Translations under genes and position numbers: made by a program
Assembly: GCA_965276715.1 (NCBI GenBank)
Contig: OZ255622.1
Coordinates: forward strand, 1,612,001 to 1,676,000
Source of the DNA: CAXTPV01 sp965276715
GTDB lineage: Bacteria; Pseudomonadota; Alphaproteobacteria; Acetobacterales; Acetobacteraceae
Reading direction: 5' to 3'
Length of the DNA: 64,000 bases
The notes under the pieces: model-generated
Told to the model about the DNA's origin: nothing
Databases searched by the model: none
Seen by the model: the letters and a program-made list of their open reading frames with translations, nothing else
Shown here: positions 17,586 to 25,059 of the stretch, one piece after another
Numbering within the stretch: the first letter of the stretch is position 1
Layout: each line of letters begins with the position of its first letter

Positions 17586-20036
17586 ATGCTGTGGCGGATG
17601 GACAATGAGGTGATCGGGGCCGGGCTGCCGGTGCGGGCGATCCTGGCCGCCCTGCTGGACGGCCTGGCCGAGCGGCCGAACGCGGTGCTGGTCGCACCGC
17701 CCGGCGCGGGCAAGACGACGCTGGTGCCGCTCGCGTTGCTCGAGGCCGCGTGGCTCGGCGGGGGCCGGATCGTGGTCCTGGAGCCGCGCCGGATCGCGGC
17801 ACGGGCGGCGGCGATGCGGATGGCGTTCCTGCTCGGCGAGCCTGTCGGCGAGCGCGTCGGCTACCGGACGCGGGTGGAGAGCGCGGTCTCGGCGCGGACG
17901 CGGATCGAGGTGGTGACGGAGGGGCTGCTGGTCGCGCGCCTGCTCGGCGATCCGACGCTCGACGGGGTGGCGGCGGTGGTGTTCGACGAGATCCACGAGC
18001 GCACGCTGGACGGCGATCTGGCACTCGCGCTGTGCCTCGATCTGCAGCGGAGCCGGCCGGAGCTGCGCCTGGTCGCGATGTCGGCGACGGCGGACGCTTC
18101 CGTGCTCGCCGGCCTGATGGACGGCGCCGTGCATGTCAGCGAGGGCCGGTCGTTCGCGGTCGATGTCCGTCATGCGACGCGCGACCTCGGCCATCCGCGC
18201 GAGCTGCCGGACGCGGTCGCGCGCGCGGTCCGGCTGGCACTCGCCGATGGTGACGTGCTGGCGTTCCTGCCGGGCAAGGCGGAGATCGGCCGGGCGGCGG
18301 GGGCCTTGCACGATTGCGGGGCCGCCGTGCTGCCGCTGCACGGGGAGATGCGCGCGGACGAGCAGGCGCGCGTGCTGCTGCCCGCGGGTGAGCGGCGGGT
18401 GGTGCTGGCGACGTCGATCGCGGAAACCTCGCTGACGGTGACCGGGGTTCGGACGGTGGTGGATGGCGGTTACCGGCGCGCGCCACGGCTCGACGCGGGC
18501 AGCGGGCTCGCGCGGCTGGCGACATTGCGGATCAGCCGGGCGGCGGCGGATCAGCGCGCCGGGCGCGCCGGGCGCGAGGCGCCGGGCCGGTGCCTGCGGC
18601 TGTGGACGGCGGCGTCGCACCGCGCGATGGCGCCCTTCGACCGGCCCGAGATCCTGGAGAGCGAGCTGGCGGGGCTGGCGTTGGCGACCGCGTGCTGGCG
18701 GGACGCCTGGGGGACGGAGGCCGCGGCGCTGCGGTTCGCCGACGCGCCGCCGAAGGGTGCGATGGAGCAGGCCGGCGCGCTGCTGGCAGGCCTCGGCGCG
18801 CTGGACGGCGATGGCGCGATCACCGCGTTCGGCCGGCGCATGGCAAGGCTGGGGACGCATCCGCGGCTGGCGGCGATGATGCTGACGGCGCGCACGCCGG
18901 GCGAGATGGCGCTCGCGGCCGACATCGCGGCCCTGCTGGAGGAGCGCGACCCTCTCGGCCGCGACCGAGCCTCGGTCACGGCCGACGTCGGCTTGCGGCT
19001 CGACGCGATCGCGGGCAACGGCGAGGCCGATCGCGGCGCGCTGTCGCGCATCCGCGACGGCGCGCGCGGCTTTCGCCGGCGGCTGCAGGTGGGGCAGGAC
19101 GTCGCGCCCAGCGGGGACGCGGCCGCGCTGCTGGCGGCGGCGTTTCCGGACCGGGTGGCGCAAGGGCGCGGCGAGCCGGGCAGCTTCCGCCTGTCCGGCG
19201 GCGGCAGCGCGTCGTTGCCACCCACCGATCCGATGGCGCGCGACGGGCTGCTGGTCGCGGCTGGCCTGCATCTGGGGAAGAGTGCGCGGATCACGCTGGC
19301 GGCCCGGCTCGATGCGGCGTGCCTGCCGGATAGCCTGCTCGCACGCACCACCGCGCAGGTCGAGAGTGGGGTCGATCCGCGGACCGGTGCGGTGTTCAAC
19401 CGGCATCGCCGCCGGCTGGGAGCGCTGATCCTGCAGGACCGGCTGCTCGCGGCCGAGCCCGCGGACGCGGCGGCCCGTCTCGCGGCGGAGGCGGGATCGA
19501 GGCTGCCCGATCTGCTCGACTGGACGAAGACGGCGCGCAACCTGCAGGCACGCGTGCGGCTCGCGCGATCGCATCTCGATCCCGCGATGCCGGATCTGTC
19601 GGACGCGGCGCTCGCCGCGGATGCGGCGTTCCTGAGAGACACGATCGCGACGTCCGGGATCATGCGGCTTGCGGATCTGTCCCGGATCGATGTCGAGGCG
19701 ATGCTGTCGGCACGGCTGAGCCGCGCGCAACGGAGCCTGCTCGATCGCGACCTGCCGATGTCGGTGGAGCTCGCGCGCGGCCGTGCCGCGGTCGACTACA
19801 CCGCGGAGGTGCCGGTCGCGAGCGCACGGGCGCAGGCTTTCTATGGGCTGGACCGGACGCCCACGATCGCCGCGGGCCGCATCGCGCTGTCGTTCGCGCT
19901 GCTGTCGCCGGCGGGGCGGCCGATCGCGGTGACGGCCGACATCGCCCGCTTCTGGCGGGGCGGCTGGCTCGACGCCCGGCGCGACATGCGCGGGCGCTAC
20001 CCGAAGCACGACTGGCCGGAGCAGCCTTGGGGATGA
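17586..20036 (+). CDS. hrpB: ATP-dependent helicase HrpB
   Basis: DEAH-box RNA helicase family protein of 816 residues. Seen in order: Walker A APPGAGKTT, the motif Ia segment EPRRIAARAAA, the DEIH box (VVFDEIHERTLDGD), MSATAD, TSIAETSLT, the arginine-finger stretch QRAGRAGR, then the HA2 and HrpB C-terminal domain ending FWRGGWLDARRDMRGRYPKH and DWPEQPWG. The start is uncertain: ATG 17586 has GGAAGG upstream, ATG 17598 is also possible. The last 115 bp are repeated at 23757-23871, with a shorter relative at 21751-21795. Confidence 0.93.
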   Translation: MLWRMDNEVIGAGLPVRAILAALLDGLAERPNAVLVAPPGAGKTTLVPLALLEAAWLGGGRIVVLEPRRIAARAAAMRMAFLLGEPVGERVGYRTRVESAVSARTRIEVVTEGLLVARLLGDPTLDGVAAVVFDEIHERTLDGDLALALCLDLQRSRPELRLVAMSATADASVLAGLMDGAVHVSEGRSFAVDVRHATRDLGHPRELPDAVARAVRLALADGDVLAFLPGKAEIGRAAGALHDCGAAVLPLHGEMRADEQARVLLPAGERRVVLATSIAETSLTVTGVRTVVDGGYRRAPRLDAGSGLARLATLRISRAAADQRAGRAGREAPGRCLRLWTAASHRAMAPFDRPEILESELAGLALATACWRDAWGTEAAALRFADAPPKGAMEQAGALLAGLGALDGDGAITAFGRRMARLGTHPRLAAMMLTARTPGEMALAADIAALLEERDPLGRDRASVTADVGLRLDAIAGNGEADRGALSRIRDGARGFRRRLQVGQDVAPSGDAAALLAAAFPDRVAQGRGEPGSFRLSGGGSASLPPTDPMARDGLLVAAGLHLGKSARITLAARLDAACLPDSLLARTTAQVESGVDPRTGAVFNRHRRRLGALILQDRLLAAEPADAAARLAAEAGSRLPDLLDWTKTARNLQARVRLARSHLDPAMPDLSDAALAADAAFLRDTIATSGIMRLADLSRIDVEAMLSARLSRAQRSLLDRDLPMSVELARGRAAVDYTAEVPVASARAQAFYGLDRTPTIAAGRIALSFALLSPAGRPIAVTADIARFWRGGWLDARRDMRGRYPKHDWPEQPWG

Positions 20037-20067
20037 TGGCGGGAGGGGGCGGACGAGTGGCGGAGCC
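19922..20067 (+). repeat. hrpB 3'-end direct repeat, copy A (in place)
   Basis: The 3' end of hrpB plus 31 bp after its stop. It aligns without gaps to 23757-23902 with about 8 differences in 146 bp. A 45-bp core (20001-20045) also aligns to 21751-21795 with about 6 differences. Together the three copies bracket two accessory gene cassettes. Confidence 0.85.
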
Positions 20068-20076
20068 AGGGAGGGG

Positions 20077-21033
20077 TCAGGCGGCGCGGTCCAGCAGAAG
20101 CACGAGCTTGCCGTGAGCCCGCTTGTTCAGGCTGAGGTCGAGCGCCTGGCGCCAATCCTGCAGGGCGAACGTGCGGGCGATCGGTATCGTGAACCGGCCT
20201 TCGGCGGCAAGCTGGGCGTAGTGGCCGAGCACGTCATAGCGCAAAACGCCGTTCTTCTCCCGCCCCGTGGTGCGGACGCCGAGGCCATCCTGGTCGAAAT
20301 CGGCAAAGCTCATCACGCGTCGAGGATCGCCGCCGACGATCTTGATGAGATCGGGCAGCACGCCCGTGACCTGCGCGGTGTGCAGAGCAAAATCGGGCTC
20401 TCCACCCGCGATCTCGCGAACTCGTTCGACCATGCCATCGCCGTAGGGCGTCACCCTGGCGCCGAGATCACGCAAGCGGCCGGCAAACGTTTCGCCTGCG
20501 GTGGCGATCACATGCGCGCCGCGCTGCAGTGCGATCTGAACGGCCGCGAACCCCGTCATCGTCCCGCCACCGTTGACCAGAATCGTCTGGCCCGAGGCCA
20601 GTCCGAGAAGATCGAGACTGCGCGTGGCCGTTTCGACGGCCATCGGCAACGCGGCGGCGCCGACCAGATCGAGATTTGTTGGAACCGGCACCCAGACGGC
20701 GAGGATCGCAAAATCCGACGCCCCGGCGGTCGGATAGCCCATGTAGTCCGGGACGCCGAAGACGAGGTCGCCGACATCGACGCCGGTGACGCCCTCACCG
20801 ACGGCATCGACGGTCCCTGACACGTCGAACCCGATCCCGCGCGGCGGGGGCACGGGCAAGAAGCCTTGGCATACCGCCCAATCCGCCGGATTGAGCGCGC
20901 ACGCATGCACCCTCACGCGGATGCGGTCCGCCCTCGGGCTGGGAACGGCGACTTCCTCCACACGCAGCACGTCCGCCGGTTCGCCGTAGCTGTGGAGGCG
21001 AAGGGTTCTCATCGTGGCGGCATGATCGGCCAT
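20077..21033 (-). CDS. Quinone-oxidoreductase-like MDR enzyme
   Basis: Medium-chain dehydrogenase/reductase without catalytic zinc, 318 residues. The GroES-like half has LHSYGEPADVLRVEEV, ALNPADWAVCQG and GFDVSGTVDAVGEGV; the NADPH fold has ILVNGGGTMTGFAAVQIA; the C-terminus AHGKLVLLLD is typical of these NADPH:quinone reductases. It faces a TetR gene across a 129-bp spacer with a palindrome and is probably its target. It lies directly after the hrpB tail repeat. Confidence 0.85.
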   Translation of the reverse strand: MADHAATMRTLRLHSYGEPADVLRVEEVAVPSPRADRIRVRVHACALNPADWAVCQGFLPVPPPRGIGFDVSGTVDAVGEGVTGVDVGDLVFGVPDYMGYPTAGASDFAILAVWVPVPTNLDLVGAAALPMAVETATRSLDLLGLASGQTILVNGGGTMTGFAAVQIALQRGAHVIATAGETFAGRLRDLGARVTPYGDGMVERVREIAGGEPDFALHTAQVTGVLPDLIKIVGGDPRRVMSFADFDQDGLGVRTTGREKNGVLRYDVLGHYAQLAAEGRFTIPIARTFALQDWRQALDLSLNKRAHGKLVLLLDRAA

Positions 21034-21119
21034 GGCGGTTCTCCCGGCTGGTCGCCTCGAGGAGGCGATGCCCGTTGGCGGTTGTGCGATCCGAGCCAGC
21101 CGGCTAGGATACGACAGTG

Positions 21120-21143
21120 ACTGACATAATATGTATCGTCAGT
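21120..21143. promoter_or_regulatory. Candidate TetR operator between the MDR gene and its regulator
   Basis: Inverted repeat ACTGAC-12 bp-GTCAGT inside an AT-rich island (TAATATGTAT in the centre) that stands out from the GC-rich surroundings. It lies 20 bp before the TetR gene start and 87 bp before the MDR start, where a regulator of both promoters would bind. Confidence 0.55.
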
Positions 21144-21162
21144 CCATGACAACAAAATTCGG

Positions 21163-21786
21163 ATGGTTCGATCAATGCCTCGAAGCGGCGAGAAAGTGCG
21201 TCGCCGTCTTCAGCAGGCGGCGTTGGAACTGTACGGCGACCGTGGGTACGAGCTGACCACGGCCGCCGAGATCGCGGCGAAAGCAGGGGTCACGGAACGC
21301 ACCTTCTTTCGGCACTTCGCCGACAAGCGCGAGGTGCTCTTCGACGGCGAGACGTTGCTCGGAGACCTTCTGCACAGCGCCGTGCGGGACGCACCGGCGG
21401 AGCTTGGCGCCTGGGATGCGATGTTGCGCGCCTTCCGGTCGGCGGAGCACCTGTTCGTCGAGAACCGCCCGTTTGCCGAGCCACGGCACCGCGTCATCGA
21501 CAGCACCCCCGCGCTTCAGGAACGCGCGCTTGCGAAAACCAGGCTGCTGGTTGCGGGATTGGCGGCGGCGCTCCGCGAGCGAGGCGTTCCCGATCACGCA
21601 GCGGTGCTCGCGGCCCAGATCGGGATGGCAGCCCTTGGCCATGCGGTCGTGTGCTGGTTCGACGACGGTTCGAGCGATCTGGGCGACCATCTCGTGCGAG
21701 CCTTCCGCAAGGTGCGCGATCTGTCGGCGTCCGGCTCGGGGATCGGGGATCCGAAGTGCGACGGGCCGGGGCAGCCCTCGGGATGA
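21163..21786 (+). CDS. TetR-family transcriptional regulator
   Basis: A 207-residue regulator. The N-terminal HTH reads RRRLQQAALELYGDRGYELTT, AEIAAKAGVTERTFFRHFADKREVLFDG, the standard TetR pattern; the C-terminal ligand domain is not assignable. ATG at 21163; ATG at 21175 is also possible. Its last residues (PKCDGPGQPSG) are encoded by a copy of the hrpB 3' end in the same frame (hrpB: PKHDWPEQPWG), so the natural C-terminus has probably been replaced by repeat sequence. Confidence 0.87.
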   Translation: MVRSMPRSGEKVRRRLQQAALELYGDRGYELTTAAEIAAKAGVTERTFFRHFADKREVLFDGETLLGDLLHSAVRDAPAELGAWDAMLRAFRSAEHLFVENRPFAEPRHRVIDSTPALQERALAKTRLLVAGLAAALRERGVPDHAAVLAAQIGMAALGHAVVCWFDDGSSDLGDHLVRAFRKVRDLSASGSGIGDPKCDGPGQPSG

Positions 21787-21795
21787 TGGCGGGAG
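21751..21795 (+). repeat. hrpB 3'-end direct repeat, copy B (partial)
   Basis: A 45-bp stretch matching the end of hrpB and the bases after its stop (GGGATGATGGCGGGAG is identical), with about 6 differences. It supplies the stop codon of the TetR gene in the same frame as hrpB's own stop. Confidence 0.7.
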
Positions 21796-22020
21796 CGTTG
21801 GGATGAGGGGGCGGTCAGGCAGCCAAGGCTGATCGTGCTGGGTCCCGCTATTGCCGGTCTCGGTCGTCGCGCCGTCGCGATCGCTGACCTGGAAGCGGCC
21901 GTTCGCGACCTGAGCGTCAACGTATGACAAAGAATTCTCGGGACGATGTCGATTTCCGAAAAGCCCGTTCGTCGTCCTGATGCCAAGCCAGCGAGGCAGG
22001 CTCAACCAAGGAGACAGACG

Positions 22021-22479
22021 ATGCGTGTGATGGTGTTCGTCAAGGCGACCGAAGACAGCGAAAAGGGCGTTATGCCTCCGCCCGAGATGTTCGAGGCGAT
22101 GGGCAGGTTCAATGAGGAGCTGGTCAGCGCCGGCGTCGTGCTCGCCGCCGACGGCCTGACGCCCTCGTCGAAGGGCAAGCGCGTCGCGTTCGATGGCGCC
22201 GGCCGCACCGTCATCGACGGGCCATTCGCCGAGACCCGCGAACTGGTCGCCGGTTTCTGGCTCTGGGAGGTCAAGGACATGGACGAGGCGGTCGCGTGGG
22301 TGAAGCGCTGCCCCAATCCGATGCAGGGACCAGGCGAGATCGAAATCCGGCCGCTGTTCGACATGGCCGACTTCGCGGAGAGCCTGACGCCGGAATTCAA
22401 GGAACGCCGTGGCCGACTGCGCGAGAAGCTCGGTGGCACTCTTGGGCCGGCTGGCGCTTTCGGCGGTCTCGGAACCTGA
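22021..22479 (+). CDS. YCII-related (DGPF) protein
   Basis: A 152-residue protein of the YCII/DGPF group: MRVMVFVKATEDSEKG start, LVSAGVVLAADGLTPSSKG, and the name-giving stretch VIDGPFAETRELVAGFWLWEVK. Function is not known at the reaction level; these proteins are commonly encoded beside ECF42-type sigma factors, as here. The ATG at 22021 has AGGAG 8 bp upstream; the frame open from 21946 is not used. The sigma gene starts 10 bp after its stop. Confidence 0.87.
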   Translation: MRVMVFVKATEDSEKGVMPPPEMFEAMGRFNEELVSAGVVLAADGLTPSSKGKRVAFDGAGRTVIDGPFAETRELVAGFWLWEVKDMDEAVAWVKRCPNPMQGPGEIEIRPLFDMADFAESLTPEFKERRGRLREKLGGTLGPAGAFGGLGT

Positions 22480-22489
22480 GCAAGGCGGC

Positions 22490-23758
22490 ATGGGTGCAGG
22501 CGAGACCCGCCAGGCGATCGAAGCCGTTTTTCGCATCGAACGGGCGAGGCTCATCGCGGGCCTGGCTCGGCTGGTGCGCACGATCGACCGTGCGGAGGAA
22601 CTGGCGCAGGACGCGCTGGTCATCGCGCTTTGCGAATGGCCCAGGACCGGAGTTCCGGCCAATCCCGGCGCCTGGCTGATGACAGCCGCCAAGCGCCGCG
22701 CCATCGACGCGATCCGTCGCGAAAACATGCGCGCGCGCAAGCATGACGAGATCGCGCGCGCGCTGGACGGCGCGTTCGACGGCTCGGACGAGGTGATCGA
22801 GGCGGGTTCGAGCGACGATCTCGGCGACGAGCTGCTGGGCCTGATCTTCACGGCCTGCCATCCCGTGCTGTCGGCCGACGCCCGCACGGCGCTCACGCTG
22901 CGCGTCATCGGCGGCCTGACCACCGACGAGATCGCCCGCGCCTTCCTGTCGAGCGAGGCCGCGATCGCCCAGCGCATCGTCCGCGCGAAACGGACGATCG
23001 CGAGGGCCAAGCTCGGCTTCGAGGTGCCGCGCGGCCGCGAGCGTGCGGCGCGGCTCGCCTCGGTGCTGGAGGTCATCTATCTGATTTTCAACGAAGGCTA
23101 TGCGGCGACCGCGGGCGACGAGCTTGTCCGGCCGGGCCTATGCCTGGAGGCGCAACGACTGGGCCGCACGCTGGCGGGGCTGATGTCCGGGGATGCCCCC
23201 GAGAAAGCGGAGGTGTTCGGGCTGCTCGCCCTGATGGAGATCCAGGCGTCGCGCCTGCCGGCACGCACCGGGCCGGACGGCGCCCTCATCCCGCTGACCG
23301 AGCAGGATCGCGCACGCTGGGACCAGTTGTTGATCCGCCGAGGCCTCGACGCGCTGGCGCGCGCCGAAGCGTTCGGGGGCGACGGCCCGTATGCGTTGCA
23401 GGCGGCACTTGCGGCCTGCCACGCGCGGGCGCGCAGCGCGGCCGAGACCGACTGGCCTCGCATCGCCGCACTCTACGACCGGCTGCTCGCGGTGATGCCC
23501 TCGCCGGTGGTCGGCCTCAATCGAGCGGTTGCCCACAGCATGGCCTTCGGACCCGAAGCGGGCCTGCGGGTGCTGGACGAGATCTCCGGCGCTGCCGCCC
23601 TTCGGAACTACGCGCCGTTGCCGGCGGCGCGGGGCGACTTCCTGTTTCGATGCGGCCGGCTGGCCGAGGCCCGCTCGGAGTTCGAAGCCGCCGCCAAGCT
23701 CACCCGCAACGCACGGGAAGCAGCCTTTCTGCTCGCACGTGCGGGTGCGTGCGGTTGA
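22490..23758 (+). CDS. ECF42-like sigma factor with C-terminal extension (DUF6596)
   Basis: A 422-residue sigma factor. Sigma region 2 is RLVRTIDRAEELAQDALVIAL and WLMTAAKRRAIDAIRR; region 4 is LTTDEIARAFLSSEAAIAQRIVRAKR. The remaining 200 residues form the helical, TPR-like extension typical of this group (IYLIFNEGYAAT, DRLLAVMPSPVVGLNRAVA). Pairing with a DGPF protein supports the ECF42 assignment; no anti-sigma gene is present, and the extension is thought to regulate these factors. ATG at 22490. Its stop codon overlaps the start of hrpB repeat copy C by two bases. Confidence 0.9.
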   Translation: MGAGETRQAIEAVFRIERARLIAGLARLVRTIDRAEELAQDALVIALCEWPRTGVPANPGAWLMTAAKRRAIDAIRRENMRARKHDEIARALDGAFDGSDEVIEAGSSDDLGDELLGLIFTACHPVLSADARTALTLRVIGGLTTDEIARAFLSSEAAIAQRIVRAKRTIARAKLGFEVPRGRERAARLASVLEVIYLIFNEGYAATAGDELVRPGLCLEAQRLGRTLAGLMSGDAPEKAEVFGLLALMEIQASRLPARTGPDGALIPLTEQDRARWDQLLIRRGLDALARAEAFGGDGPYALQAALAACHARARSAAETDWPRIAALYDRLLAVMPSPVVGLNRAVAHSMAFGPEAGLRVLDEISGAAALRNYAPLPAARGDFLFRCGRLAEARSEFEAAAKLTRNAREAAFLLARAGACG

Positions 23759-24328
23759 TCGCGGTGACGGACGGCATCGCCCGCTTCTGGCGGGGCGGCT
23801 GGCTCGACGCGCGGCGCGACGTGCGCGGCCGCTATCCGAAGCACGACTGGCCGGAGCAGCCTTGGGGATGATGGCGGGAGAGTGCGGACGAGTGGCGGAG
23901 CCCTGAGGGGGAAGGCCGGGGGACCGAGGCCGGTCTCCTGGACCCCCTGCGGCGATTGGCATCATGTCTGGGGCATCGTCGGCCAGCTCGTAGTCCGGCT
24001 TGGGAGCGGGAGGCGCGGGCGGCTTGTCGGCCATCGCCCGTTCGTGGCGGACGGCCTGGTCGAGGAGTCTGCCGGCCGCCTTGAAGTCCTTGGCCTCCAT
24101 CAGATGCATCGCGCAGATGCGCATCAGTTCGATCGGCGAACGGCCGGCCAGCGCGAGCTGGAGGTAGGGGCTTTCGGCGACGTCGAGCAGGGCGGCGGCA
24201 CGGTCGATGTCGCGGAGGACCTGCTTGCTCCGCTTGGCGCCGGCACCGGCGCGCTTGCCGCCCCAGCGGCCGCGGGCGAGCTCGCGGCGTTCCTCCTGCA
24301 GGGCGGGGTCGAGGGACTCGGGCTGCAT
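23138..24328 (-). CDS. Hypothetical protein, phage-like N-terminus, probably mis-terminated
   Basis: The first 130 residues look like a real gene: RGRWGGKRAGAGAKRSKQ resembles the basic GAGRP-type start of phage packaging or terminase-small-subunit-like proteins, followed by helices (SPIELMRICAMHLMEAKDFKAAGRLLDQA) and a Pro-rich linker. From about 23900 onward the frame runs antisense through repeat copy C and into the sigma gene, with no stop until 23138. The original 3' end was probably lost when the cassette or repeat was inserted. Function and phage origin are inference. Confidence 0.4.
   Translation of the reverse strand: MQPESLDPALQEERRELARGRWGGKRAGAGAKRSKQVLRDIDRAAALLDVAESPYLQLALAGRSPIELMRICAMHLMEAKDFKAAGRLLDQAVRHERAMADKPPAPPAPKPDYELADDAPDMMPIAAGGPGDRPRSPGLPPQGSATRPHSPAIIPKAAPASRASDSGRARRAARRASRPARSGRCRPSPRSTARTRTCEQKGCFPCVAGELGGGFELRAGLGQPAASKQEVAPRRRQRRVVPKGGSAGDLVQHPQARFGSEGHAVGNRSIEADHRRGHHREQPVVECGDARPVGLGRAARPRVAGRKCRLQRIRAVAPERFGARQRVEASADQQLVPACAILLGQRDEGAVRPGACRQARRLDLHQGEQPEHLRFLGGIPGHQPRQRAAQSLRLQA
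23757..23902 (+). repeat. hrpB 3'-end direct repeat, copy C
   Basis: Gap-free 146-bp copy of 19922-20067 with about 8 differences. It still encodes the last 38 hrpB residues without a stop, then the same TGA, but has no helicase upstream. It closes the second cassette (YCII protein plus sigma factor). Confidence 0.85.
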
Positions 24329-24419
24329 CCGCGGACCATGGCGTTGTCTTCAGCGCGGCCTACAGGGTTTTGCGCGGGTTGAACTTGAATGTTTTTTTGC
24401 AATCAAGTTTGGTCGGAGG

Positions 24420-24630
24420 ATGCGGTTCCGGCTCGAGGGCCGCGAGGTTGCGGGGCACGGGATGATGGCGCTGTCTGGACGGTCGAGCGATCGGGTTGGT
24501 CGGTGTTGTCGTGGTTCTCGCCGCGGTCCACGCTTATCCGGACCCGGATGATGAGAGCCAGGGACGTATCATCGGCGCCCAAAAGCCACCGCTTACGAGA
24601 GGAAACGCTATGAGCGGGAAGGTTTTGTAG
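24420..24630 (+). pseudogene. brnT: brnT toxin remnant
   Basis: Decayed BrnT-type toxin. A possible start MRFRLEGR at 24420 is followed, in another frame, by AIGLVGVVVVLAAVHAYPDP and DDESQGRIIGAQK, then after a further shift TAYERKRYEREGF: the typical BrnT C-terminus (RIISARKAT, ERRRYE). The frame is broken at least twice. It directly precedes a brnA remnant in the normal toxin-antitoxin order. Confidence 0.65.
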
Positions 24631-24875
24631 TCCGGAGCAGCCAGCCGAGCTCGCTCAGCTGGCTGGCCTTCCCGACGATCAGATCCATGTGACGGACATC
24701 CCCGAAGCTCCCGCCGAAAGCTGGGATCGCGCGAGGCGCGGTTGTATCGACCGACCAAGCAACCGGTGATCCTGCGTCTGGATGCGGACGTGGTGGCCTA
24801 GTTCAAGGCGCATGCTCGCGCGATCAGACCGAGATCAACCGCGTCTAAGCCAGCATGTGACGGACGCTGAAGACC
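24610..24875 (+). pseudogene. brnA: brnA antitoxin remnant
   Basis: Starts MSGKVL then a stop. Later frames read ELAQLAGLPDDQIHVTDIPE, then after a shift YRPTKQPVILRLDADVVA, a TAG where the family has Trp, FKAHARA, and after another shift DQTEINRV. This is the RHH-type BrnA pattern (RPVKxxVTLRLDADVxxWFK, QTxINxxLR) with at least two frameshifts and one nonsense change. The normal brnT-brnA junction overlap is still visible. Confidence 0.72.
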
Positions 24876-25013
24876 ATGGCGTTGGGCAGCCAGGCCGATG
24901 CGCAAATTGCCGCCATCGCACGGTCGCGCGGTGCGGCTCTTACGATGCGCAACGTGCCTGATTTCGGGGGATGCGCAATAGACGTGGTCAATCTGTTCAC
25001 CCGGGCTGACTAA
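24876..25013 (+). pseudogene. VapC/PIN-domain toxin C-terminal fragment
   Basis: A 45-codon frame whose text ADAQIAAIARSRGAAL, TMRNVPDFGGCAIDVVN matches the end of VapC/FitB PIN-domain toxins (the DxxIAAxA helix and the TRNxxDF strand). The catalytic N-terminal half is missing; the fragment joins straight onto the brnA remnant. It marks the left edge of the restriction-modification island. Confidence 0.65.
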
Positions 25014-25059
25014 CAATCCGAACTTTGCTATAATCAGTACAATAAGAGGCTAAATAAGC

